Under the pieces are notes generated by a model that had not been told where the DNA came from, made no database searches, and saw only the letters and a program-made list of their open reading frames with translations. The position numbers were made by a program, and so were the translations under genes. Of a DNA stretch of 12,819 nucleotides, positions 5,986 through 12,533 are shown piece by piece. Position 1 is the stretch's first letter, and each line of letters begins with the position of its first letter. The DNA comes from Pseudomonadota bacterium (GTDB lineage: Bacteria > Pseudomonadota > Gammaproteobacteria > Pseudomonadales > Azotimanducaceae). Location: NCBI GenBank assembly GCA_027622495.1, contig JAQBYL010000065.1, positions 1 through 12,819 on the forward strand, read 5' to 3'.

Positions 5986-6528
5986 CTATGCCCCGCCAAC
6001 CGGGTACTCCATCTCCACATCATCGATGCGAACGCCTGCGATACGAAACCGGTCTTTGCGATAGCCGACCTGCACGAAACCCATATCCAGATACAGCGCG
6101 ATTGCGGTCTGATTGTGTGCAAAGACTTTCAGATCCACCCAGTCGATAACCGCTGATCTCAAAGCAAAATCAAGGGCCGTCTGCATCAGCCGCCGCCCCA
6201 GACCGCGTCCCCGCCAGGCACGTTCAATGCCAATGCCCAGTTCAGCACGATGCAGACCCACACGCAGACCATCGCCTCGCAGGTTGACATGACCAACCAC
6301 CTGTTGAGCGTCAACGGCCACAAACCAGCGCTGCCAGCGGGGCTCGTGCAATGGATAGGCAAGCGTGAGTTCGTCAAGACCACCCGGACGGTCCGACCCC
6401 GCAGGATCAAAGGGCATGAAATGGATGTCCGAATTGCCGGACTCGAGCCGATGGCGTTCAAAATGGGCGCGGAAGGCCTGCAGATCGTCTGCCCCATCGG
6501 TGGTGAGGTCTCTGATGGTTATCGTCAT
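5986..6528 (-). CDS. GNAT-family N-acetyltransferase
   Basis: This 180-aa cytoplasmic protein should transfer an acetyl group from acetyl-CoA to an amine; the substrate is unknown. The central strand and acetyl-CoA loop are clear: ELGIGIERAWRGRGLGRRL (about 96-114), with the R/Q-x-x-G-x-G/A signature at R106-G-R-G-L-G111. The VDLKVFAHNQTAIALYLDMGF stretch (about 131-151) is the motif B helix, with the Asn and Tyr usual in the RimI-like branch. I chose ATG 6528, which opens directly into the first strand (TITIRDL). An in-frame GTG at 6585 would add 19 residues without family similarity. The gene lies 200 bases downstream of the LLM gene on the same strand and meets the serine hydrolase tail to tail with nine bases between stops. 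SD support is poor. Confidence 0.9.
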   Translation of the reverse strand: MTITIRDLTTDGADDLQAFRAHFERHRLESGNSDIHFMPFDPAGSDRPGGLDELTLAYPLHEPRWQRWFVAVDAQQVVGHVNLRGDGLRVGLHRAELGIGIERAWRGRGLGRRLMQTALDFALRSAVIDWVDLKVFAHNQTAIALYLDMGFVQVGYRKDRFRIAGVRIDDVEMEYPVGGA

Positions 6529-6728
6529 GTTCCGTATTGTGCCTGTTTCTACCAGCAACGTGCCCGGAGTAATTTCTTCAAGCACAAAATGGCGGACTGG
6601 TTATTCTCCAAAGAAAAGAGAGGCAGTTTATTAACTCGAGCGGCGACTCAGGCCTTCTATGAATCTGCGCCTACTACGGCGTTCGCGGAACCGGTCAGAC
6701 CGATGCCTGACGGCCGATCAATCTGACG
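6529..6728. other. 200-base intergenic stretch, no gene seen
   Basis: This lies between the LLM gene stop (6729) and the GNAT start. It contains an imperfect stem just after the LLM stop: on the minus strand, CCGTCAG pairs with CTGACCGG across a short loop, with one bulge and no T-run. An A/T-rich patch at about 6600-6640 might hold a promoter for the GNAT gene. No tRNA, small-RNA signature or credible short gene was found. Confidence 0.4.
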
Positions 6729-7790
6729 TTAGAGACTTTCGAACACTTCGGCCCAGTCCTCAAGGGCTGCTTCCTGACCTTCAACAATCTGGATGGCGAA
6801 CTGACTGTAACCAGCCTGTTGCAGGTTGCGCAGACGATCGCGCAGCGCAGACCGGGTGCCGGTGAAAGTCATGGCTTCAATCAGGTCGGCTGAGATCAGT
6901 GCTCGCTCCTCAGGTCGAACCCGGATCAGATGACCGCGATGGTTATGCAGGTATCGGCCACTGGTCGGGTATTGATCGTAAACGTCCCGTCGATACCGCT
7001 CGAGCCGCTGGCTCAGCTCTTCACCGAGAGCCAGTTCCATGGACCCAGGCCTCGTGACCTCCACCAGATTGTGAAAAAACACCGAAACGTACGGTCCGGC
7101 CTGAGCAACCGCCCGGTCGCTGTCGATTGCCTCACCCTCGGCCAGTACACAACCCAGTGAAAACAACGTGGCATAGGGGGTTTGACTGTTCCCGGCAGTC
7201 TGCCAGGCACAATGAAAGTCCTGCAGATCGGCCAGTGCACTCGCTTCATCGGCCCCGAAATTCAACCAGCCAGCGTTCATCTCGGCCACCAGCCGACGGG
7301 CCTTCGGTCCCATGGCGGAGATGTGCAGATCAATGGGATCGGCGACATTGATCAGACCATAGTCCGGGTTCAGAAAACCGATCTGACGTTGCTCGCCCTC
7401 AAAATCCCACTCCACCGTTTCGCCCAGAAGGAGCCGCTGCACACGTTCAATGTAGGTCTGCATCCGCCGCAAGGGGATCGCCTTCAACCCCATCGTTCGC
7501 CTGCCTGTAAAGCCGGTGCCAACGCCAAAGTCCACCCGCCCCGGGGCGAGCTTGTTCAACGTTGCCAGCGCATTGGCGGTAACTGGTTCAATGCGATTGC
7601 TCGGGATCAGAACACCGGTTCCGAGCCGGATACGATCCGTGTGCATCGCCGCCATTGTCATACCCATGAACACATCCGGGTTCAAAAGCTGGGTATCGTA
7701 AAACCAGGCATGACTAAAGCCTAACTCTTCGGCCCGTTTGACCACCTTCCACGATTGCGTGGTTGTTGCAACTGCTACACCGTAGTCCAT
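6729..7790 (-). CDS. LLM-class flavin- or F420-dependent oxidoreductase (luciferase-like)
   Basis: This 353-aa protein has the bacterial luciferase-like TIM-barrel layout. It opens with strand MDYGVAVATT, then AEELGFSHAWFYD (about 21-33), then RIRLGTGVLIPSNRIEPV (about 53-70). GRVDFGVGTGFTGRRTMG (about 84-101) follows; it is typical of the F420-dependent 5,10-methylenetetrahydromethanopterin reductase-like branch. The family moves hydride between substrate and FMN or F420; which cofactor is used cannot be decided from sequence reading. ATG 7790 is supported by GGAGAGG directly upstream (7800-7794). It follows the GFA gene by ten bases, and the SD fills that gap, so the two are surely co-transcribed. 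The pairing suggests oxidation of a small organic substrate, but no specific one is indicated. Confidence 0.92.
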   Translation of the reverse strand: MDYGVAVATTTQSWKVVKRAEELGFSHAWFYDTQLLNPDVFMGMTMAAMHTDRIRLGTGVLIPSNRIEPVTANALATLNKLAPGRVDFGVGTGFTGRRTMGLKAIPLRRMQTYIERVQRLLLGETVEWDFEGEQRQIGFLNPDYGLINVADPIDLHISAMGPKARRLVAEMNAGWLNFGADEASALADLQDFHCAWQTAGNSQTPYATLFSLGCVLAEGEAIDSDRAVAQAGPYVSVFFHNLVEVTRPGSMELALGEELSQRLERYRRDVYDQYPTSGRYLHNHRGHLIRVRPEERALISADLIEAMTFTGTRSALRDRLRNLQQAGYSQFAIQIVEGQEAALEDWAEVFESL

Positions 7791-7800
7791 AGACCTCTCC

Positions 7801-8283
7801 TCAAGCTTTGTGTGAGTAACGACGATTCAGACTTTCTTCCGGCCACATGGCTTTAATGTCGTAATATTCAGCCACCTGTGGAACATCAGCCGGCAGACTT
7901 AACCAGGATTGGGCGGTCATTGTGTAGATGTGGATATCGGGTGGGCACCTCGACGGGTCATCCAGCGTACCGGCGCGGACAAATCGGATCGCATCTCCTG
8001 CGCCTGCATAGTGGCTCCACACCGCAACAAAACAAACCGGACAGCGATGAATGCGCTGGCCTTTTCCGCTCGCGGAGGGAGTGAGGATCGCTTTGGTTTG
8101 ACCACCCTTAAGGCGCACACGATCTGATTCAATCAGGATGTTGACCGCAAACGCGGAACCGGTTTCGGTCTGACACCAGGTGCAGTGACAGCAGTGCACG
8201 AACAATGGAGCGCTGGTGAGGCAGTAGCGGACTGCGCCACAGATGCAACCGCCTTCGATTTCGAGGAAGGTTTCCTGATCCAT
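7801..8283 (-). CDS. GFA-family (CENP-V/GFA, formaldehyde-activating-like) zinc protein
   Basis: This 160-aa protein, read from ATG 8283, has the GFA zinc-ribbon fold. GGCICGAVRY (11-20) holds Cys13 and Cys15. CCHCTWCQ (31-38) holds Cys32, Cys34 and Cys37, and is followed by GSAFAV. A later RCPVC pair (about 99-103) completes the zinc ligands, though the Gly that usually follows the last Cys is Phe here. The family is named after a proposed glutathione-formaldehyde activity. Most members have no proven reaction, so only the fold is certain. An upstream in-frame ATG at 8409 is rejected: its 42 extra residues look non-coding and overlap the divergent gene. No SD precedes ATG 8283, but a TATACT box sits eight bases before it. 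The gene heads an operon with the LLM oxidoreductase gene. Confidence 0.9.
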   Translation of the reverse strand: MDQETFLEIEGGCICGAVRYCLTSAPLFVHCCHCTWCQTETGSAFAVNILIESDRVRLKGGQTKAILTPSASGKGQRIHRCPVCFVAVWSHYAGAGDAIRFVRAGTLDDPSRCPPDIHIYTMTAQSWLSLPADVPQVAEYYDIKAMWPEESLNRRYSHKA

Positions 8284-8291
8284 GGACCGCG

Positions 8292-8297
8292 AGTATA
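8292..8297 (-). promoter_or_regulatory. -10-like box directly before the GFA gene
   Basis: TATACT (five of six) reads on the minus strand at 8297-8292, eight bases before ATG 8283. A transcript from it would start at or next to the start codon. There is no good -35 at the right distance, and no SD before the ATG. The layout matches that of lemA. Confidence 0.4.
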
Positions 8298-8304
8298 TGC
8301 CGAT

Positions 8305-8322
8305 GGCTACGAAACAGTAGCC
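8305..8322. repeat. 18-bp dyad in the GFA/SnoaL-like divergent region
   Basis: GGCTAC (8305-8310), six bases, GTAGCC (8317-8322) make a perfect six-pair inverted repeat. It lies just upstream of the GFA -10 box, roughly where its -35 would be, so it could be an operator. The 6-6-6 shape is the same as in the MarR-type operators, but the arm sequence is unrelated. Confidence 0.45.
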
Positions 8323-8403
8323 TAAGATGAGCCGCGATCTGCAGATTTGCGTTCCGGGCAGACAACGGTCTAGGCTCGGGCTTCTTATCGCTTTGAGTAA
8401 CGC

Positions 8404-8796
8404 ATGCAACGCGAGGAAGCCGAGTTCGCTAACGAAGCGTTCTATCTCGCGTTCGCCGAGAAAGACATTCAGGCCATGGACAACATCTGGGCAAAGTCAG
8501 CGCCCGTTCTGTGTCTGCATCCCGGTTGGCCGCTGCTTAGTGGGCGCGATGACGTTATGGAAAGCTGGCGGTCGATCCTGAGTAACCCATCGCAGCAACC
8601 CATCGACTTCTACGGTGTTCAATCATCCGCTTTGAACAGCTCAACCGTGGCGGTTGTCTGCTACGAGCTGGTAGGCGGGAGCGCCATGGTCGCAACCAAT
8701 GTATTTGTACAGGAAGACGGCCAGCCGAGAATTGCCCTGCATCAGGCGGGCTTCTGCGGCAATCCGCCACCCAATCAACCCCTCAATCGGGGATGA
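8404..8796 (+). CDS. NTF2/SnoaL-like small protein
   Basis: This 130-aa protein has the cone-shaped NTF2-like fold. The N-terminal helix (EAFYLAFAEKDIQAMDNIWA, about 11-30) leads to APVLCLHPGWPLLSGRDDVMESW (about 33-55), the signature of the SnoaL_3/DUF4440-like branch. Strands with the STVAVVCYELVGG and VATNVFVQEDGQPRIALHQAGF stretches follow. Members bind small molecules or act as cyclases, isomerases or accessory domains, so no reaction can be named. It is transcribed divergently from the GFA-LLM operon across 120 bases. Its 3' end overlaps the surE-like gene by 14 bases. The upstream SD is weak (GAG in TTTGAGTAACGC). Confidence 0.85.
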   Translation: MQREEAEFANEAFYLAFAEKDIQAMDNIWAKSAPVLCLHPGWPLLSGRDDVMESWRSILSNPSQQPIDFYGVQSSALNSSTVAVVCYELVGGSAMVATNVFVQEDGQPRIALHQAGFCGNPPPNQPLNRG

Positions 8797-8801
8797 TCTG
8801 G
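8771..8801. terminator. Hairpin at the overlapping tails of the NTF2-like and surE-like genes
   Basis: An imperfect stem of eleven pairs (CCA/TGG, ATCA/TGAT and CCCC/GGGG, with one bulge and one A-A mismatch) closes on a six-base loop, TCAATC (8783-8788). Both stop codons lie inside it: TGA 8794-8796 on plus, and 8785-8783 on minus. It could end transcription from both sides, but no T-run follows on either strand, so intrinsic termination is uncertain. Confidence 0.4.
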
Positions 8802-9541
8802 CCCAAGTCCCGGATATCCAGGCGTGTGGCACTGACCCGACCGTGGCTGACCACCATCTGATCGGTGTCGGGGGCCTGATCAGTGGGGAATCGCTCCAGC
8901 TGATGAAAATACTGATCACCTTTCTGAGAAAAGACCCGGCCGTAAAACGAATGGCCCATGCGCGTGCGCACAATCTCAGGTGCCCGCAACTCGCGCGGCA
9001 GATTCACATTCCAGGTTGTTGAATCGCTCTGGCCGGTAACCAGCTGCTCCCACATCAGCGGGAGCATCTGGCGGAATATCGCGCTGACCTCCTCGATGCA
9101 GGCATCATCGAAGCATCTGTCGTTGCTCCACGCAATGTATTCATCGAATTTGAGCTCCTGCGACAGCGCGAGCCCCGGCAGGCCAGCTATGTTGGCCTCA
9201 AGCGCGGCACCAACCGTGCCGGATGCCATCACAAAGCCAAGCCCTGTGTTAATGCCGATGTTAATTCCGCTGACCACAAGGTCTGGCCGCACAGGCATCA
9301 GATTGTGGATGCCGAGATTAACGCAATCGGCTGGTGTACCGGTCACCGACCAGGCGGGATACCCATGCAGATCGATTCGATCCACGTACAGCTGACCATA
9401 ACGGGTCATGGATTTACCTTTCCAGCTCTGCTCCTGCGCAGGAACGACCACCGTTACGTCGCCGTGCTGCTGCAACTCCTTGAGGGCGAGCAGGAACAAC
9501 GGTGAATCATGGCTGTCGTCGTTGGTCAGCAGAATCTGCAT
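8783..9541 (-). CDS. SurE-family 5'/3'-nucleotidase (survival protein E-like)
   Basis: SurE enzymes are cytoplasmic metal-dependent phosphatases that remove phosphate from nucleoside monophosphates and short polyphosphates. This 252-aa protein is normal in length. The metal and active-site residues are present: Asp8 and Asp9 in LLTNDD, Ser39 in VVVPAQEQS, and Asn94 in VSGINIGINTG. The VTGTPADCV (66-74) and SGTVGAALEA blocks are typical. The loop after the Asp pair departs from the usual NDDGxxAPGI: it reads NDDSHDSPLF, losing both glycines. This may shift the substrate pocket. ATG 9541 is preceded by GGGAG ten bases away. Unlike many surE genes, it is not beside pcm, nlpD or truD here, so it may be a paralogue rather than the housekeeping copy. 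It is divergent from the amidohydrolase gene. Confidence 0.88.
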   Translation of the reverse strand: MQILLTNDDSHDSPLFLLALKELQQHGDVTVVVPAQEQSWKGKSMTRYGQLYVDRIDLHGYPAWSVTGTPADCVNLGIHNLMPVRPDLVVSGINIGINTGLGFVMASGTVGAALEANIAGLPGLALSQELKFDEYIAWSNDRCFDDACIEEVSAIFRQMLPLMWEQLVTGQSDSTTWNVNLPRELRAPEIVRTRMGHSFYGRVFSQKGDQYFHQLERFPTDQAPDTDQMVVSHGRVSATRLDIRDLGQIIPD

Positions 9542-9567
9542 ACAGAGGTCTCTCCCGTTTTGTGTGC

Positions 9568-9573
9568 ATCATA
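9568..9573 (-). promoter_or_regulatory. Candidate -10 box for the surE-like gene
   Basis: TATGAT (five of six) reads on the minus strand at 9573-9568, predicting a start near 9561 and a 20-base leader. No matching -35 is visible at 16-18 bases. In the same 106-base gap, an AGCCA/TGGCT inverted repeat with a long loop is present but unremarkable. Confidence 0.3.
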
Positions 9574-9647
9574 GCCAGTTGTGGGGCTCCAGGAGTGGCT
9601 GGCGGTGATACCCTCTATTTTTGGGAGCAGTCAACAGGGGGGGTAAC

Positions 9648-10952
9648 ATGAACGCCAGTACTAAATTGTCCATCGCAGGGTGGCTGATCTTTACCAGCTC
9701 GCTTGCCTGGACAGCACAGACCGTAACGGTGATTCACGCGGGCTGGTTGCTCGCCATTCCCGGCGAAGCACCGGTTCAACGCCAGACACTGGTGATCCGT
9801 GACAACCGGATCACCCAGATCGAAGCCGGTTACCTGCCTGCTGAATCCATAGCACCTGACGCCCAATTGCTTGATCTTTCAGATCGCTTTGTTCTGCCCG
9901 GTCTGATGGACATGCACGTGCATCTGCTGAATGAGCTCGGTCCTGATTCACGCTCCCGGCAGATCACCGATGGCACCACGCTGCAGGCATTTACCGGTGC
10001 GCATCACGCCCGTCTCACCCTGGAAGCCGGTTTTACAACCGTGCGGGATCTCGGTGGCGTACCGGAGGCGATCTTCGCTCTGCGCGAAGCGATTGCTCGT
10101 GGCTATGTCGTTGGACCCAGAGTCATCGCGGCTGGGAGTTCTCTGGCTGCAACCGGTGGACACGGCGATGTGGATGGCATGCGTGCCGAGTTGCTCGATC
10201 TGTGGACACCTAAAACCATCTGCGATGGCGCCGTCGACTGTCGTCGCGCCACCCGTTATGCCATCAAGTACGGCGCAGACTGGATCAAAATCACTGCCAC
10301 CGGCGGGGTGCTTTCAGATACGGCGACCGGGCTGGGTCAACAGATGACCGATGACGAACTCGAAGAGATCATGAACACCGCCCATGGTCTGGGACGCAAG
10401 GTGGCAGCGCACGCGCACGGCACCGATGGGGTGAATGCTGCCCTCGCAGCAGGCGTTGACAGCATCGACCACGGGACGTTTCTCGATCGCGAATCGATCA
10501 GGCTGTTCAAACGCAACAACGCCTACCTTGTGCCGACTCTGCTGCCTGGCCAGATGATTCCGTTGACCATGCAGGGTAATCCATTTTACACCGACGCGAT
10601 CCGCGAAAAGGCGCTGCTGGCAGCACAAGGTTCGATGGCGAGCTTTGCCCTGGCGCTCGAAGGTGGGGTGAACATTGCATTCGGCACCGATACCGGCGTC
10701 ACACCACATGGCCGCAATGCCAAAGAGTTCAGCTTGATGGTGCAAGGTGGCATGACCCCCATGCAGGCGATTCGATCAGCCACGGTAAGCACTGCCGAGA
10801 TGCTCGATCTGAGTGATGATCTCGGCACGCTGGTACCGGGCAAAATTGCTGATCTGATCGCCGTTGAAGGTAATCCTCTGGAGAACATCGCGCTCCTCGA
10901 AGCGGTTAAAACGGTTATACGCGACGGCAGGCTGATCAAGAACGAGCCGTGA
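9648..10952 (+). CDS. Exported amidohydrolase, imidazolonepropionase/Xaa-Pro dipeptidase-like
   Basis: This 434-aa protein is a metal-dependent amidohydrolase. A signal peptide covers about residues 1-25 (hydrophobic core then SLAWTA), so it should act in the periplasm. The TIM-barrel metal ligands are all present: His90 and His92 (MDMHVHL), Lys214 (DWIKITATGG, likely carboxylated), His255/His257 (AAHAHG), His275 (SIDHGTF) and Asp348 (FGTDTG). This pattern belongs to the binuclear branch that includes Xaa-Pro/Xaa-Arg dipeptidases and ochratoxinase-like enzymes, which cleave dipeptides or N-acyl amino acids. The strong SD (AGGGGGGG, 9636-9643) four bases before ATG 9648 decides the start over an upstream in-frame codon at 9621. 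The final GTGA overlaps the start of the next gene, so the two are co-translated. The exact substrate is unknown. Confidence 0.9.
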   Translation: MNASTKLSIAGWLIFTSSLAWTAQTVTVIHAGWLLAIPGEAPVQRQTLVIRDNRITQIEAGYLPAESIAPDAQLLDLSDRFVLPGLMDMHVHLLNELGPDSRSRQITDGTTLQAFTGAHHARLTLEAGFTTVRDLGGVPEAIFALREAIARGYVVGPRVIAAGSSLAATGGHGDVDGMRAELLDLWTPKTICDGAVDCRRATRYAIKYGADWIKITATGGVLSDTATGLGQQMTDDELEEIMNTAHGLGRKVAAHAHGTDGVNAALAAGVDSIDHGTFLDRESIRLFKRNNAYLVPTLLPGQMIPLTMQGNPFYTDAIREKALLAAQGSMASFALALEGGVNIAFGTDTGVTPHGRNAKEFSLMVQGGMTPMQAIRSATVSTAEMLDLSDDLGTLVPGKIADLIAVEGNPLENIALLEAVKTVIRDGRLIKNEP

Positions 10953-11659
10953 CACCCTCACCCGTTGAGCTGATGCGCCGGCATCTGGCTGCCCTCTACA
11001 AGGCGGATACACAAGGACGTTTGAGCGGCCTTAACCAGTGGGATGGCGGAGCTGCACCGCTGTTTCATCTGGGCCGGACCGAACACGGTCATCGATGGTG
11101 TTTTCACATGGACCTGGATACGAAGACCATCAAGGAGCTCAACGGGTTCTGCGCGCGCGAACCAGCGCATTTCGACCCCGCTGAACCACCACTATTCCAC
11201 CAGGAATATCTGCGCGTCCTGAACCTTCGCCAACCGAAGATCTGGACGGGACCCGCCTACTGGTTAGACACAGATCCCTCACCAGATCAGCCGTGGCAAC
11301 AGATCGATCAATCTCACAGCCACCTGCTGAGCGGTGATCTCACGCCATGGATACCCGATCTGGCACACCGCCAGCCGTTTGTTGTTTCCATGCAACAAGG
11401 CCGGGCCGCCGCTGTGTGTGCGAGTGTGCGGATTCATCCTCAAGCACACGAAGCAGGCGTTGAAACTGCGCAGAATGCCCGCCGCGAAGGCCATGCAATG
11501 AATGCGGTCGCGGCATGGGCACGGCTCGTCAGAGCACAAGGGGCTGTGCCGCTTTACAGCACGGCGTGGGAAAACACTGCCTCACAAGCTACTGCACGCA
11601 AATTACAGATGCGCGCATACGGTGTGGACTATCATCTCAGCGAAACTCAGCCGGCGTGA
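10949..11659 (+). CDS. GNAT-like acetyltransferase (FR47-type C-terminal domain)
   Basis: This 236-aa protein starts at a GTG that shares GTGA with the amidohydrolase stop, a classic coupling overlap. Residues 1-130 are not recognisable. The C-terminal half matches the FR47-type GNAT fold. AVCASVRIHPQAHEAGVET (about 155-173) forms the central strand. A degenerate acetyl-CoA loop follows at R178-R-E-G-H-A183, then helix AMNAVAAWARLVRAQG, then PLYSTAWENTASQATARKL (about 201-219), where Asn209 and the ArKL helix fit motif B. The second glycine of the loop is replaced by Ala, which family members tolerate. The substrate is unknown. Co-expression with an exported dipeptidase-like enzyme could mean acetylation of a released amine, but this protein lacks a signal peptide, so they act in different compartments. 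Confidence 0.75.
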   Translation: MTPSPVELMRRHLAALYKADTQGRLSGLNQWDGGAAPLFHLGRTEHGHRWCFHMDLDTKTIKELNGFCAREPAHFDPAEPPLFHQEYLRVLNLRQPKIWTGPAYWLDTDPSPDQPWQQIDQSHSHLLSGDLTPWIPDLAHRQPFVVSMQQGRAAAVCASVRIHPQAHEAGVETAQNARREGHAMNAVAAWARLVRAQGAVPLYSTAWENTASQATARKLQMRAYGVDYHLSETQPA

Positions 11660-11661
11660 GT
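11645..11661. repeat. Short inverted repeat across convergent stops
   Basis: ACTCA (11645-11649), seven bases, TGAGT (11657-11661). The arms contain the stop codons of the dioxygenase gene (11649-11647) and the GNAT-like gene (11657-11659), so three of the five pairs follow from the overlap itself. A CTCTTTTTGAG patch lies just downstream (about 11669-11679) and could help plus-strand termination. Weak evidence overall. Confidence 0.3.
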
Positions 11662-12405
11662 GGTCACCCTCTTTTTGAGAGCCAACGCATAGTCCAGAGA
11701 CAGCAGTGAGCGCATCTGTGGCGATATCCGCGAGATAAATTCATCACTCAAATTCCACGGCACCATGGGCCGCACTGTGAGTTGTGTGTAGTTGATCAGG
11801 ATCGCAACCCTTGGCTGATCGCTCTGGTTGAGCGCGGTGCGATGCCACAACAGCCCGTGACTCAAGACTGCATCGCCCGCGTCCCCCGTGGCCTGAAGGG
11901 CGTTCCCGGCAAACCGTGCGAGCTCCGGCACACCACTGAATTTCTGACTACCCGGGGCTACCCAGGTACCACCATTGACCTCGGTGAACGGCTCCATCAT
12001 CCAGATCACCTGCAGCATCAGTGCCGGTTCAACCGGCATACCGGCGTTCATCGCCCAGTAGGGAAAATCAATGTGCAGACCGCCCATTTCACAACCCGGC
12101 ATCAGCACCCGCGCAGAAAATGCACCCAGGGTTGCATCTTCACCGAGCAACTCGTGGGCGACGCATAACAGCGTCGGGTTGGTCGCCAGGCGTTCAAACC
12201 GCTCGCCCCATTCAAGGATGCTGCCCACACGAATAACACCGTCCCCAGCGCGGGTCCCTTCAGCCAGTCTGCCGAGGACTTCCTCGCGAACCGCACCGGC
12301 TTCCTGGCGGGAAATCACCCCTTTCAATACCGTGTAGCCGTTGCCGTGAACAAGCTCCTGGATCGGGTTGGTGTGCACACCGGTACTCTTTTGTTCTGCT
12401 GTCAT
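11647..12405 (-). CDS. Phytanoyl-CoA dioxygenase (PhyH)-family Fe(II)/2-oxoglutarate oxygenase
   Basis: This 252-aa protein should couple oxidative decarboxylation of 2-oxoglutarate to hydroxylation of an organic substrate. The iron triad is visible: H111-x-D113 in GLHIDFPYW, and His188 in LLWHRTALNQSDQPR. Arg199 is placed to bind the 2-oxoglutarate carboxylate. ENGGTWVAPGSQ-like sequence (VNGGTWVAPGSQ, 143-154) is the usual loop between them. The N-terminal GYTVLKGVIS (about 23-32) is the family's opening strand. Bacterial members act on diverse small molecules such as ectoine, alkylphosphonates and polyketides, so no substrate is claimed. ATG 12405 has AAGG eight bases upstream. Its 3' end overlaps the GNAT-like gene by 13 bases. 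Confidence 0.9.
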   Translation of the reverse strand: MTAEQKSTGVHTNPIQELVHGNGYTVLKGVISRQEAGAVREEVLGRLAEGTRAGDGVIRVGSILEWGERFERLATNPTLLCVAHELLGEDATLGAFSARVLMPGCEMGGLHIDFPYWAMNAGMPVEPALMLQVIWMMEPFTEVNGGTWVAPGSQKFSGVPELARFAGNALQATGDAGDAVLSHGLLWHRTALNQSDQPRVAILINYTQLTVRPMVPWNLSDEFISRISPQMRSLLSLDYALALKKRVTTHAG

Positions 12406-12533
12406 AGGTAGCCCTTAGCAGTGTAACTGCGCAAAATCCTGCGCTCTTAATCTAGCCAAGCGGGTGGGCTCATGCAAACCCTGGTGACCTGCGGTCATGA
12501 TAATGTTGCGCGAAGAACCCGAGTGAAAAATCA

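Noticed and set aside
6250..6726. Plus-strand frame of 158 codons
   Set aside because: It is antisense to the GNAT gene and its product looks like random composition. The GNAT signature is on the minus strand.
7182..7724. Plus-strand frame of 180 codons
   Set aside because: It is the shadow of the LLM oxidoreductase gene, with no SD and no recognisable domain.
8284..8409. N-terminal extension of the GFA protein by 42 residues
   Set aside because: It would run across the divergent promoter region and into the NTF2-like start. The zinc-fold sequence begins only after ATG 8283.
10314..10745. Minus-strand frame of 143 codons
   Set aside because: It is antisense to the amidohydrolase, whose metal ligands fix the coding strand.
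12476..12504. Possible promoter for the threonine synthase gene around GATAAT
   Set aside because: GATAAT at 12499-12504 has no -35 match at 16-18 bases (the sequence there is AAACCC-like), so it is not listed as a feature.
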